A stretch of 64,000 nucleotides of DNA from CAZQLE01 sp964593905 (GTDB lineage Bacteria; Chloroflexota; Anaerolineae; Anaerolineales; Anaerolineaceae), in assembly GCA_964593905.1 (NCBI GenBank), contig CAZQLE010000002.1, positions 22,518 to 86,517 on the forward strand, in the 5' to 3' direction. Shown piece by piece: positions 36,111-45,271 of this stretch. Both the position numbers and the translations under genes were made by a program. The notes under the pieces are model-generated. The model saw nothing but the letters and a program-made list of their open reading frames with translations, made no database searches and was not told where the DNA came from. The stretch's first letter is position 1. Each line of letters opens with the position of its first letter.

Positions 36111-36140
36111 TTGACAAGCCGCGAACGCTGATGCTATACT
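36111..36140 (+). promoter_or_regulatory. promoter of the GntR-family gene
   Basis: TTGACA (36111-36116), 18 bases, TATACT (36135-36140). The leader, rich in ATCTGA/TAAT repeats, could hold a GntR operator. Confidence 0.7.
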
Positions 36141-36185
36141 CGTATTATCTGAATAATCTGATTAATCGTTTTGTTGAAGAAGCCT

Positions 36186-36887
36186 ATGTTAACCAAAGAC
36201 CGCAGTGAACAATTATCAGAATTTCTTCGCTATCTGGCTGATTGCGAACAAAGTGAATGTGAGCGACTCCCTTCACTGGCCGATCTTAGCGGAAAACTGG
36301 GGATCAGCATCGCCTCGCTGCGCGAGCAACTGGAAGTGGCGCGTGCAATGGGGCTGGTTGAAGTAAAACCGAAGACAGGCATTCGCCGGTTGCCGTATAC
36401 CTTTAGCCCCTCCATTCAAAAAAGTTTGCTTTATGCAGTAGAGGTTGACCCGACGGCTTTTCAACAATATGCAGATTTGCGCAAGCATATCGAAGAGGCT
36501 TACTGGTATCAGGCGGTAAGTTTATTAACCCCGGAAGATCATAAACTGCTGCGCCAGTTATTGCGCTCTGCTCAAGACAGGCTCAGGGCCATTCCGTTGC
36601 AGGTGCCAAATGCAGAGCATCGTGAGCTTCATCTGGTCATTTACCGCCGTTTGCAGAACCAGTTCGTTCTGGGAATTCTGGAAACCTACTGGGACCTGTA
36701 TGAGGCGGTTGGTCTGGGACTTGCGAACGACATTGGTTATATTCGTCAGGTCTGGCAGTACCACGAAAAAATGGTCGAGAACATTTGTAATGGAAATTAC
36801 ACCGCTGGCTACCAGACGCTGAAGGAGCACATGGATTTGTTGAAGGAGCGTCGCAAGCCTCCTGCGCCAAGAAGACAATTTGAATAA
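36186..36887 (+). CDS. GntR/FadR-family transcriptional regulator
   Basis: Regulator of 233 aa: an N-terminal winged helix (LPSLADLSGKLGISIASLRE) and a C-terminal all-helical FCD-type ligand domain (about residues 80-225, with HRELHLVIYRR). FCD regulators respond to organic acids. It lies just upstream of korAB on the same strand, so control of 2-oxoacid oxidation is plausible. The ATG is preferred to a TTG 15 bases upstream; the ribosome site is weak in both cases. Confidence 0.85.
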   Translation: MLTKDRSEQLSEFLRYLADCEQSECERLPSLADLSGKLGISIASLREQLEVARAMGLVEVKPKTGIRRLPYTFSPSIQKSLLYAVEVDPTAFQQYADLRKHIEEAYWYQAVSLLTPEDHKLLRQLLRSAQDRLRAIPLQVPNAEHRELHLVIYRRLQNQFVLGILETYWDLYEAVGLGLANDIGYIRQVWQYHEKMVENICNGNYTAGYQTLKEHMDLLKERRKPPAPRRQFE

Positions 36888-36989
36888 GCGCTGCTGTCAT
36901 GCTCCAGGCTACTTAATGCAGACAGACAGCGAGATTATTTGGTATGTGATTTGAGCGATAAGATCCGATCACGATAATAAGGAGCCGAT

Positions 36990-38807
36990 ATGTCTAACCA
37001 GCCCGTTGGGCAGATCACCAATGATTTTTGTATCACTTTTTCAACGATTAATGGGTCGGGTAGTGCAACTGCCAATACGATCCTAATGAGGGCCTTGTTT
37101 CGCATGGGAATTCCCGTTTCAGGGAAAAACATCTTTCCATCGAATATCCAGGGATTGCCCACCTGGTTTACCTTGCGGGTGAATAAAGATGGTTACCTGG
37201 CGAGGGTTGAGAAAGATGATATTTTGATTGCAATGAATCCCACTACGATTGCAAAAGAATACCAGTATATTGTTCCGGGTGGTGTCTTGCTTTATCCGGA
37301 TGATATCAAAGTGGAAATTCCGCGCGATGATATCACCATCTATACCATGCCGGTCAAGCAATTGATCAAACAGCAGGAAGTTCAGCCCAAAATGCGCGAT
37401 TATGTCGCTAATATGGTTTATGTGGGAATTCTTGCACAGGTGCTGGGAATTGAGTTTGGCCACTTGCAAAATTCGGTTGAAACACAGTTTAAGGGTAAGA
37501 AAAATGCAGTAGAGGCGAATATGAAGATCATCTCTGCTGCTTATGAGTGGGCGGTCGTAAACATCCAGAAGAAAGATCCCTATCAGGTTGAAATGATGCA
37601 TGAGACCGATGGCTGGGTGATGATGGATGGCAACACGGCAGGTGCTCTGGGCTCAATTTTTGGCGGGGTTCAGTTTGTGGGATGGTATCCGATTACCCCG
37701 GCCTCCAGTCTGGCAGAGGCCTTGCATGAATATATTCCGGTTTTTCGCAAAGATCCGGTTGAAGAGGGCCGTGAAACCTGTGTAATTGTTCAGGCCGAAG
37801 ATGAATTGGCCGCGATTGGCATGGTGGTAGGCGCCGGCTGGGGTGGGCTGCGGGCGATGACCTCAACCTCGGGGCCGGGAATTAGCCTGATGTCGGAATA
37901 TCTGGGGCTGGCGTATTATACAGAAGTGCCGGTGGTTGTGTGGAATGTGCAGCGGGTTGGACCCAGCACAGGCATGCCCACCCGAACCGCCCAGGGCGAT
38001 ATTACCCAGGCCTATTTCAACAGCCACGGCGATACCAGCTATATCATGCTTTTCCCCAGTTCTTTGAAAGAAGCTTTTGAAATGGGCTGGAAGGCATTTG
38101 ATATTGCTGAAAGGATGCAAATGCCGGTCATGGTCATGTCGGATCTGGATCTGGGCATGAACCAATGGATTTCTCCGCCATTTGAATACCCGGATCAGCC
38201 AATGGATCGTGGCAAAATACTGTGGGAAAAGGACCTGGATGCTTTTCTTGAAAAACGGGGCGAATGGGGCCGTTATCTGGATGTGGATGGAGACGGCATC
38301 CCGTATCGTACTCTGCCAGGAAACCGCCACCCGAAAAGCGCTTATTTTTGCCGGGGCACCGGGCATGATGAGTATGCCAAATATAGCGAAGAATCGGAAG
38401 TTTGGGAGCGGGTTCTCAGCCGGCTGGAAAAGAAATATCGCAATGCGGTAAACTACACCCCCCGGCCAGTGGTTTCCACCATGGAGGGGGCGAAGATAGG
38501 GATCATTGCCTACGGGTCTACTGAACCGGCTGTGGAAGAAGCGCGGGCTCACTTGAAAACGGCCGGGGTGCCGACCGATTTTCTGCGGATTTGCTCGCTT
38601 CCGTTCCATGATGAAGTACGCGAGTTTATCGCAAATCACGATCAGGTCTATGTGGTTGAAATTAACCGCGATGGTCAAATGAAGCAACTGTTGACTTTGT
38701 ATGCACCAGAATTGGCAACGCATCTGATCAAAGTGGCGCATATTGATGGTTTGCCGTTGACCGCCCGCTGGATAAAAGATGAGATCATGTTACAGGAGGA
38801 GAAGTAA
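36990..38807 (+). CDS. korA: 2-oxoacid:ferredoxin oxidoreductase, fused gamma-alpha subunit
   Basis: KorA-type subunit (605 aa). The gamma (CoA/swivel) domain comes first (residues 1-195, GSGSATANTILMRAL) and the alpha domain second (FVGWYPITPASSLAEAL, ATSTSGPG-like TSTSGPGISLM, and STGMPTRTAQGD). With KorB and thiamine diphosphate it decarboxylates 2-oxoglutarate or related oxoacids to acyl-CoA and reduced ferredoxin. AAGGAG precedes the start. Specificity cannot be fixed from the sequence; 2-oxoglutarate and branched-chain oxoacids are both possible. Confidence 0.94.
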   Translation: MSNQPVGQITNDFCITFSTINGSGSATANTILMRALFRMGIPVSGKNIFPSNIQGLPTWFTLRVNKDGYLARVEKDDILIAMNPTTIAKEYQYIVPGGVLLYPDDIKVEIPRDDITIYTMPVKQLIKQQEVQPKMRDYVANMVYVGILAQVLGIEFGHLQNSVETQFKGKKNAVEANMKIISAAYEWAVVNIQKKDPYQVEMMHETDGWVMMDGNTAGALGSIFGGVQFVGWYPITPASSLAEALHEYIPVFRKDPVEEGRETCVIVQAEDELAAIGMVVGAGWGGLRAMTSTSGPGISLMSEYLGLAYYTEVPVVVWNVQRVGPSTGMPTRTAQGDITQAYFNSHGDTSYIMLFPSSLKEAFEMGWKAFDIAERMQMPVMVMSDLDLGMNQWISPPFEYPDQPMDRGKILWEKDLDAFLEKRGEWGRYLDVDGDGIPYRTLPGNRHPKSAYFCRGTGHDEYAKYSEESEVWERVLSRLEKKYRNAVNYTPRPVVSTMEGAKIGIIAYGSTEPAVEEARAHLKTAGVPTDFLRICSLPFHDEVREFIANHDQVYVVEINRDGQMKQLLTLYAPELATHLIKVAHIDGLPLTARWIKDEIMLQEEK

Positions 38808-38809
38808 TT

Positions 38810-39850
38810 ATGGCTGCTCCGTTAAATGCTAATGTACAGGTCAATCTGGTGAATTTAAGCCGGCAAGACTATAAGGGCGCTCCGAGCACCCTGTGCCAGG
38901 GGTGTGGTCATAATTCAATTGCTGCACAACTGGTGGCGGCGCTGTATGAGTTGAACATCATTCCTGAAGATGTGGTCAAATTTAGCGGGATCGGATGTTC
39001 CAGCAAAAGCCCCACCTATTTTCTGTCACGATCGTTTTCGTTCAATGGCCTGCACGGGCGCATGCCTTCGCTGGCCCTGGGCGGGTTGTTTGCCGACTAC
39101 ACCTTAAAAGGTATCGGCGTAAGCGGCGATGGTGACACGGCCAGTATTGGCATGGGACAATTCAAGCACCTTGTGCGCCGCAACATCCCGATGGTGTATA
39201 TTGTTGAAAACAATGGGGTGTATGGCTTGACCAAGGGCCAGTTTGCACCCACGGCTGAAAAGGGTCTGAAGTTGAAGAAACAGGGCATTAACCTTTATCT
39301 GCCGGTGGATATTTGCATGGAGGCCCTGGTCGCCAACGCAACCTTTGTGGCACGCTCTTTTGCCGGCGATCCAAAACAGGTTAAAGAACTGCTTAAAGCG
39401 GCTATCAGTCATCGCGGTATTGCGGTGCTTGATATCATCAGCCCGTGTGTTACCTTCCACAACCATGATGATTCTGTTCACTCTTATGTGGGAGGTAAAA
39501 ATGCAGAGATCCAGTTGCATGATATTACCTATGTGCCGGCGCGCGACGAAATCACCATCGATGATTATGAAGAGGGCGAAGTCAAAGATGTTGAGCTGCA
39601 CGATGGCTCCGTGGTCCGCTTGAAAAAATTGGAACAAGATTACGATCCTACGAATGTGCATCAGGCTTTGCGGGCGCTTGAAGAGGCTGAAAATCGGCAG
39701 GAACTGCTTACCGGTTTGATTTATGTGGATACCCGCTACCAATCGATGTACGATTTGTATGCGATGCCCACCACACCCTTGAACCGTTTGACCGAAGACC
39801 GCTTGCGCCCGCCGCGCGAGGCGATGGATCAGTTAAATTCAATGTTCTAA
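38810..39850 (+). CDS. korB: 2-oxoacid:ferredoxin oxidoreductase beta subunit
   Basis: Thiamine diphosphate subunit (346 aa). Visible: the TPP motif GDGDTASIGMGQF followed by the Asn in ENNGVYGLTKGQ. The [4Fe-4S] ligands are CQGCGH, GCSSKSP and SPCVTFH. It begins two bases after korA with GGAGGAG and ends at a strong terminator, so korAB is a two-gene unit, possibly with the GntR gene. Confidence 0.96.
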   Translation: MAAPLNANVQVNLVNLSRQDYKGAPSTLCQGCGHNSIAAQLVAALYELNIIPEDVVKFSGIGCSSKSPTYFLSRSFSFNGLHGRMPSLALGGLFADYTLKGIGVSGDGDTASIGMGQFKHLVRRNIPMVYIVENNGVYGLTKGQFAPTAEKGLKLKKQGINLYLPVDICMEALVANATFVARSFAGDPKQVKELLKAAISHRGIAVLDIISPCVTFHNHDDSVHSYVGGKNAEIQLHDITYVPARDEITIDDYEEGEVKDVELHDGSVVRLKKLEQDYDPTNVHQALRALEEAENRQELLTGLIYVDTRYQSMYDLYAMPTTPLNRLTEDRLRPPREAMDQLNSMF

Positions 39851-39866
39851 CCAGAAAACAAATATG

Positions 39867-39907
39867 CAAAACCGGGGCTGATTGAGCAACCCCGGTTTTG
39901 TATTTTT
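39867..39907 (+). terminator. korAB terminator
   Basis: CAAAACCGGGG pairs with CCCCGGTTTTG, followed by TATTTTTAT. Confidence 0.88.
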
Positions 39908-39971
39908 ATTTGCCATTTTTTGAAGCCGCCCTTCGCACTGCAAGCTGCATTGCGGCAAGTATTTCCAGGGT

Positions 39972-40826
39972 TTATGAATCACCCAGCGCGATTGGACGTT
40001 CGGGATCCCTTATCCATTCACTCCATGAACCCAGATATAAACGGGGGATGGGGAGACCCACGGCCGCCAGAGAGGCCAGATGATGGCACGAGGTTACCCC
40101 CGAGCCACAATAAACAACCACTTCCCTGGGCTGCGGGCTGCGAAGAAGGGGGGCAAATTCCTCTTCAATTTGCTGTGGGGTTTTCCAGTATCCATCTGCG
40201 GTGAGATTATTGGCGTGGAAACGGTTGATTGCTCCGGGAATATGCCCGGCGATTGGGTCAATGGGTTCCATTTCACCCCGGTAACGTTCAGGGGCCCGCG
40301 CATCAATCAGCAAGAGGTCCGGAGCGCCTAATCTCGCGTTTAATTCCAGAGTGGAGATCAGCAGCTCTGTTTTGGGTTGAAACACGGGAACCGGAGCCGA
40401 ATAGCGAATGGTCATGCCTTTTTCAAGCGGCAGATGATTATTTTGCCAGGCAGCGAATGAGCCATTCAGAATGACTGGGTGCGCGTAGCCAAAATAACGC
40501 AGCAACCACCACAGCCTGACCGCCATTGACCCGCCGCTGGTATCATAGACCACAACCTGATCTTCAGGCTGAATGCCCCAGGCTGAAATTGTCCGGGCAA
40601 ACTCACCCGCTTCTGGCAGGGGATGCCGCCCCGATTGGGGTGTTTTGGGGCCGGCCAGGTTTTTATCCAGATCGGCGTAAACAGCCCCAGGGATGTGACC
40701 CTGTTGATAATCCTGCAATCCCCAATCGGGATCCTTCAAATCAAAGCGACAATCAACGATTGAAAGCCCCGGCTGCCCGAGTTTTTCGTTGAGTTCACTG
40801 ACCGAGATCAAAGTCTCATGCTTCAT
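39972..40826 (-). CDS. two-domain sulfurtransferase (thiosulfate/3-mercaptopyruvate type)
   Basis: Rhodanese-family enzyme of 284 aa with two rhodanese domains. The first is inactive (VVVYDTSGGSM in place of Cys); the second carries the catalytic Cys in VVYCGSGVTSC. It transfers sulfane sulfur from thiosulfate or 3-mercaptopyruvate. CGSGVT resembles the mercaptopyruvate-type loop. The start MKHETLIS is the first that keeps the domain layout; an upstream frame overlaps the preceding gene by far more than 11 bases. Unlike the rhodanese at 2803-3282 it uses an ordinary Cys codon. Confidence 0.92.
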   Translation of the reverse strand: MKHETLISVSELNEKLGQPGLSIVDCRFDLKDPDWGLQDYQQGHIPGAVYADLDKNLAGPKTPQSGRHPLPEAGEFARTISAWGIQPEDQVVVYDTSGGSMAVRLWWLLRYFGYAHPVILNGSFAAWQNNHLPLEKGMTIRYSAPVPVFQPKTELLISTLELNARLGAPDLLLIDARAPERYRGEMEPIDPIAGHIPGAINRFHANNLTADGYWKTPQQIEEEFAPLLRSPQPREVVVYCGSGVTSCHHLASLAAVGLPIPRLYLGSWSEWIRDPERPIALGDS

Positions 40827-41961
40827 GTTCTTTTCCAGGTTGGATTTGAAAGCCATATGTGCGGTGGCGCTTATACCAGGTGACCCCGAGATTTTCCATA
40901 TCACATTTGCTGCGATAATTTCTCTCATCGATCTGGATAAACTCGACCCGTTCAAACCCGTATTCACACAAGGTTCTGGCGAGTTCAGCGTAGAGAAAAT
41001 AATTCGCACCCAGTCCCTGGGCGCTGGGAAGCAGCCCTACACTGTTGATATCCCCCATTTTTGAGGTTCGTTTTTCTCTCATCAAATGATACCAACCCCA
41101 GGGGAAGATTTTGCCCTTGCACTTTTGAAGCGCACGACTGAGATTGGGATAGGCCAGGATGAAGCCGACCACCTCATTGTTTTTTTTGATTAATTTAACC
41201 AATTTTGGTTCAGCCACCGCTATGAGATTTGCCGCCAGTGCTTCAAATTCTTCTTGTGTCGATGGGTAGTACCCAGGGTTGTTTTTAAATGCTTCGTGGT
41301 GCACCGGTTCGAGAATTGGAATCCATTGTTCCATCCCTTTTTTTGAGGAGAAGCTGACGATCTCAAAATTTCCCCGCTGCTTTACTTTTTCTACAACCAG
41401 CTTTACCCGGTCGGATAGTTCGATATCTTTATCTGCATACCCTGAATAATAATCGGTAACTTTGGTAAAGCCGTATTCTGTGAGCAGGTGGTCATAATAA
41501 GGGTGGTTGTAGCTGATCCCCATTGCAGGCAGATGATCGAACCCATCGACCAACAACCCAGCACAGGAACTGCGCGAAAATCCCCGGGGGCCATAAACTT
41601 CCGTCAGCCCTTTTTCTGCGGCCCATTGAACGGCTGCGTCCAACAGCAGGCGCGCAACGTCAGCGTTTTCAATACAATCGAAATAATAAAAAAATGCAGT
41701 TTTGGAGTGATGATAATCGTTATAAAACCGGTTGTTTAGCACAGCAATGCGGCCCAGCGTTTGCCGGGCCTGATGGACGATAAAAAAAGCAGCCTCGGAG
41801 TGTTTGTAGAAAGGGTGTCGATTGATATCAAAAATCTGCTCAAGCTCACCAGAAAGGGGCGGCACCCAGTAGGGTGAGGTCTGGTAAAGCTCAAATGGAA
41901 AATGGATGAATGCCTTAACGTTCTTTTTGTCACCGGGGTCGACTCTGGTCAATTCAAGCAT
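40816..41961 (-). CDS. GNAT-like N-acyltransferase family protein, unknown substrate
   Basis: Protein of 381 aa in a family of large GNAT-fold proteins, with an N-terminal part that begins LELTRVDPGDKKNVKAFI and has the typical YQTSPYWVPPL, GRIAVLNN and YGPRGFSR patterns; the second half holds an acetyl-CoA-type loop (LLPSAQGLGANYFLYAEL). Substrate unknown. It overlaps the sulfurtransferase gene by 11 bases and is seven bases after the HD-GYP gene, so the three may be one transcript. Confidence 0.82.
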   Translation of the reverse strand: MLELTRVDPGDKKNVKAFIHFPFELYQTSPYWVPPLSGELEQIFDINRHPFYKHSEAAFFIVHQARQTLGRIAVLNNRFYNDYHHSKTAFFYYFDCIENADVARLLLDAAVQWAAEKGLTEVYGPRGFSRSSCAGLLVDGFDHLPAMGISYNHPYYDHLLTEYGFTKVTDYYSGYADKDIELSDRVKLVVEKVKQRGNFEIVSFSSKKGMEQWIPILEPVHHEAFKNNPGYYPSTQEEFEALAANLIAVAEPKLVKLIKKNNEVVGFILAYPNLSRALQKCKGKIFPWGWYHLMREKRTSKMGDINSVGLLPSAQGLGANYFLYAELARTLCEYGFERVEFIQIDERNYRSKCDMENLGVTWYKRHRTYGFQIQPGKEHEA

Positions 41962-41968
41962 TTAGGTT

Positions 41969-43513
41969 TTATCCTGGATTTGAAGGGATGTCTCCCCAAT
42001 TATACTCTCGATATGCATCTAAAAATACGGATACAACCTGGGGGTCGAAATGTGTGCCGGCGTTTGCGCAGATATACCCCACCACATTGTCTTCGGGCCA
42101 ACCGGGGCGGTATCGTCGATCTGAGCGCAGGCCATCCCAAACATCCACCACACTGAACAGACGCGCTTCAATGGGTATTTCTTCTTCTTTTAACCGCCGC
42201 GGGTAACCCCGGCCATCCCAGCGCTCGTGGTGACAGAGGGGGATGTTAATGGCCGGGGCAAGGTATGGAATGGGTGACAGAATTTGATAGGCATATTCAG
42301 GGTGCCGGCGCATAACAATCCATTCATCATCTGATAGCGGCCCGTTTTTTAACAGGATGCTGTCTGGAATGGCGATTTTCCCTATATCATGCAAGAGTGC
42401 GCCGTATCGAACATGATTGAGATGTTCGTTTTGAATTCCAAAACGACGGGCCAGGTTGGTGGTGATATCCACCACGCGCAGGGTGTGATATTCGGTTTCA
42501 TCATCCCGCAATTCCAACGCTTTCGACCAGCCCAGCAGGGTTTTATCATATGCATCCTGTAATGCCTGATTGGATGCTTTTAAATCACGCAGCAGGCGGG
42601 CGTTGTGAATTGCGATTCCGGCCTGATCTGAAAAAGCCTGCAAGCGGTGCGCCATATCCATTGAGAAGAAACCGGGCACAGAGCTGTTCAGGTTTACAAA
42701 CCCGATGATGCTATCTCGAATACGAATGGGCGCGCTTGCATAGGATTTGATCCAGGAGGATTCGCGAAAGGGCAGCCAGTCGGGGTCGGCATTGGTAAAC
42801 GGGATGACGATCGGTTTGCACTCGTAGTACATTTTTCGCAGTGTCGGGGTGTAGTCGATGCGAAAGGAGATTCTTTTAAGCCATTTTTCGATGCGCGGGT
42901 TATTGTATCCGCGAACCGCGATGATGTGTACGGTACGTTGATCATCATCCACCAGCATAATCTGGGATGTCTCGTTGGGCACCACATGACTGACGTTTTC
43001 CAGAATCCGTTCCAGCACGGTGTCAAAGTCGAGGCTGCTGTTTAAAACTGCCGCGGTGTCCCGCAGCGCATCGAGCAAGGAATCTTCGCGCTGATAGAAA
43101 GGGGTGAGAACAGTGCTGGGTAGAGGACGGTAATTTGTGAGGATCGCAATGGTATTGAATACTTCCACCGATTTGGAACATGCATCCACTGTAAACTCAT
43201 TGCCTGTGACACAGGTGGCTGTGAATTGATAGCGGGCGCTGTGAATTTTTCCGCTTAATAAATCACAATTGACCTGATCAATTTCGAGATTTGATTGCTG
43301 TGAGGCCGCTGTGGAAGGCACTATCGCCGGTCCACCGCGGTTTATACCGAACAAATCATAGTAAGCCTGGTTTGCGAATAGTATTCGGTTTGCAGTGTGT
43401 AAACAAATTGCATCAATGTTTTGATCAACGATGAGGCGATAGAAATGATCGTTTGACTCATTTGCCGCCCGAATCCTACGGTTTGATGTTCTGCGTTGAT
43501 TAAAGTTCTGCAT
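41969..43513 (-). CDS. PAS-GAF-HD-GYP signalling protein
   Basis: Protein of 514 aa. Order: a PAS-like domain (about residues 25-110, ICLHTANRILFANQAY), a GAF domain (about 150-300), a short coiled coil and a C-terminal HD-GYP domain with LLHDIGKIAIPD and HHERWDGRGYP. HD-GYP enzymes hydrolyse cyclic di-GMP. The metal-binding residues visible (HD, HH, GYP) are intact, so it is probably an active phosphodiesterase. The start has AAGAGA. No cyclic di-GMP synthase lies in the window. Confidence 0.9.
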   Translation of the reverse strand: MQNFNQRRTSNRRIRAANESNDHFYRLIVDQNIDAICLHTANRILFANQAYYDLFGINRGGPAIVPSTAASQQSNLEIDQVNCDLLSGKIHSARYQFTATCVTGNEFTVDACSKSVEVFNTIAILTNYRPLPSTVLTPFYQREDSLLDALRDTAAVLNSSLDFDTVLERILENVSHVVPNETSQIMLVDDDQRTVHIIAVRGYNNPRIEKWLKRISFRIDYTPTLRKMYYECKPIVIPFTNADPDWLPFRESSWIKSYASAPIRIRDSIIGFVNLNSSVPGFFSMDMAHRLQAFSDQAGIAIHNARLLRDLKASNQALQDAYDKTLLGWSKALELRDDETEYHTLRVVDITTNLARRFGIQNEHLNHVRYGALLHDIGKIAIPDSILLKNGPLSDDEWIVMRRHPEYAYQILSPIPYLAPAINIPLCHHERWDGRGYPRRLKEEEIPIEARLFSVVDVWDGLRSDRRYRPGWPEDNVVGYICANAGTHFDPQVVSVFLDAYREYNWGDIPSNPG

Positions 43514-43587
43514 AGTCTCTTTGCGACTTATTCTGTGGGCATATGATTTGTTACGTCGCTAAGATGCAAGATCCTTGCCAGACAGGG

Positions 43588-43634
43588 TCATTAAAATAAA
43601 AGCAACGCCCGGTGTAGAAATCTCCGGGCGTTGC
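43588..43634 (-). terminator. pyruvate kinase terminator
   Basis: On the minus strand GCAACGCCCGG pairs with CCGGGCGTTGC, followed by TTTTATTTTAAT. It lies between pyk and the HD-GYP gene. Confidence 0.88.
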
Positions 43635-43639
43635 TCTGT

Positions 43640-45094
43640 TTACAGGCGTTCTCCAATTGTATGCAGCAGTGTGAAATTGGGCGGACGGGTTGCCCCAACC
43701 GGAAAGCCCGAAATCATGATGATCTGGTCTCCTGGCTTGAGGGTGGTCGAACCAATAATTGCCTGATCCACAACATCCAACATTGTCTCAACATTGGCTG
43801 CAAAAGGCACCATATAGGAACGGGTGCCCCAGTAAAGACCCATGCGGTGGTAGGTATCTTCTTCAGGCGTGAATGCCAAAATTGGCGCTTTGGGGCGGGC
43901 ATTTGCCATCAGTTCGGCGGTGCGTCCGGTCTGGGTAAAAACTGCGATGCCGACCACATCGCGGTCATTGGCCAGTTCTTTGGCAGCACGGGTGATGGCG
44001 GTTGCATCATCCATATTGATATTTTCGAGCACAAGGTTCCGCCCCCAGGCGTTAAAATGGGTTTCTGCCTCGACCACAATTTGATGCATCATACGAATGG
44101 TCTCGACCGGGTAGGTCCCCATTGCCGTTTCGCCCGAGAGCATCACCGCACCGGTGCCATCGAAGATTGCATTGGCAACATCTGATGCCTCTGCGCGGGT
44201 TGGGCGCGGACTGGAGATCATCGATTCAAGCATTTGCGTGGCGGTGATCACAAGTTTTGCGTTCCGGTTTGCGGCCTGGATAATCTCTTTTTGGATAATT
44301 GGGACAGATGAAGGTGAGGTCTCCACCCCAAGATCGCCGCGGGCAACCATCACCCCGTCTGTGCCTTCAAGGATTTCATTCAGGTTGCAAATGGCCTCGG
44401 GGCGTTCCAGTTTGGCAATGATCGGCGTATCCTCTCGACCGGGGCAAAGAACCCGAATGGCAGTGCGCAGACTTTGCACATCTTTGCCGCTGCGCACAAA
44501 CGATAACGCAATATAATCAACGCCTTGATCCAGACCAAACTTCAGATCTACAAGGTCTTTTTCGGTAAGCGATTGGATTTTTAAATTAACGCCCGGTAGA
44601 TTGACACCTTTGTGTGATTTTAAAACCCCCGGCAAAATTACCTCTGCCTCGATATACTGGCGCGCTACCGACAGGACCCGCAGTTCCAATTTTCCGTCAT
44701 CCAGCAGGATCCGATCGTCGATGCGGAGTGAGTTGACCAGATTGGGCACTTCCAGCGGCAAGAGCAGGGCTTCTTTAAGGTTGAGAATATCTTCTGGATG
44801 AGTATCTAGCGAAGTGAGAAAAACCCGTTGGTGTAATTCAAGTTTTACGCCTTCCGCGGGTAAAGTTCCAACGCGCAGTTTCGGTCCTTGCAGATCCTGC
44901 AAGATTGCGATCGGCCGGCTCATTTCTTTTGAAAGTTTTCGGATGGTGGCAATACGATTAGCGTGCTCTTCATGCGAACCATGCGAGAAGTTAAGCCGGG
45001 CAACATCCATGCCTGCCAGAATCAGTTCTCGAAGTATTTCTTCCGATTCGCTGGCCGGACCAATGGTGGCAACAATTTTAGCCTTCCGATCCAT
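43640..45094 (-). CDS. pyk: pyruvate kinase
   Basis: Makes pyruvate and ATP from phosphoenolpyruvate and ADP in glycolysis (484 aa, normal length). Visible: N-terminal KIVATIGPASES and LNFSHGSHEEH, the active-site region IIAKLERPEAI, and MVARGDLGVE. The C-terminal domain (about residues 350-484) ends in the usual LLHTIGERL type. The start MDRKAKI follows AAGGAGAC; an in-frame extension upstream lacks similarity. Confidence 0.97.
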   Translation of the reverse strand: MDRKAKIVATIGPASESEEILRELILAGMDVARLNFSHGSHEEHANRIATIRKLSKEMSRPIAILQDLQGPKLRVGTLPAEGVKLELHQRVFLTSLDTHPEDILNLKEALLLPLEVPNLVNSLRIDDRILLDDGKLELRVLSVARQYIEAEVILPGVLKSHKGVNLPGVNLKIQSLTEKDLVDLKFGLDQGVDYIALSFVRSGKDVQSLRTAIRVLCPGREDTPIIAKLERPEAICNLNEILEGTDGVMVARGDLGVETSPSSVPIIQKEIIQAANRNAKLVITATQMLESMISSPRPTRAEASDVANAIFDGTGAVMLSGETAMGTYPVETIRMMHQIVVEAETHFNAWGRNLVLENINMDDATAITRAAKELANDRDVVGIAVFTQTGRTAELMANARPKAPILAFTPEEDTYHRMGLYWGTRSYMVPFAANVETMLDVVDQAIIGSTTLKPGDQIIMISGFPVGATRPPNFTLLHTIGERL

Positions 45095-45271
45095 GGCTGT
45101 GTCTCCTTGTGTCAAAACGAAAAAAAGCAGTTTCTCTTGTGATGTTGCGCAATGAACAAATGCATGGTTCAGATCCACAAAATTATGACCTTTCCCACTG
45201 CGAACGCTGGAAAGGATAAAGTCAGGATCGTTTGCCGGTCAAAAACCCACCCGAATTAATTATAGTCGGTT

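Noticed and set aside
37863..38741. Open frame of 292 codons on the minus strand
   Set aside because: Antisense to korA with no domain pattern.
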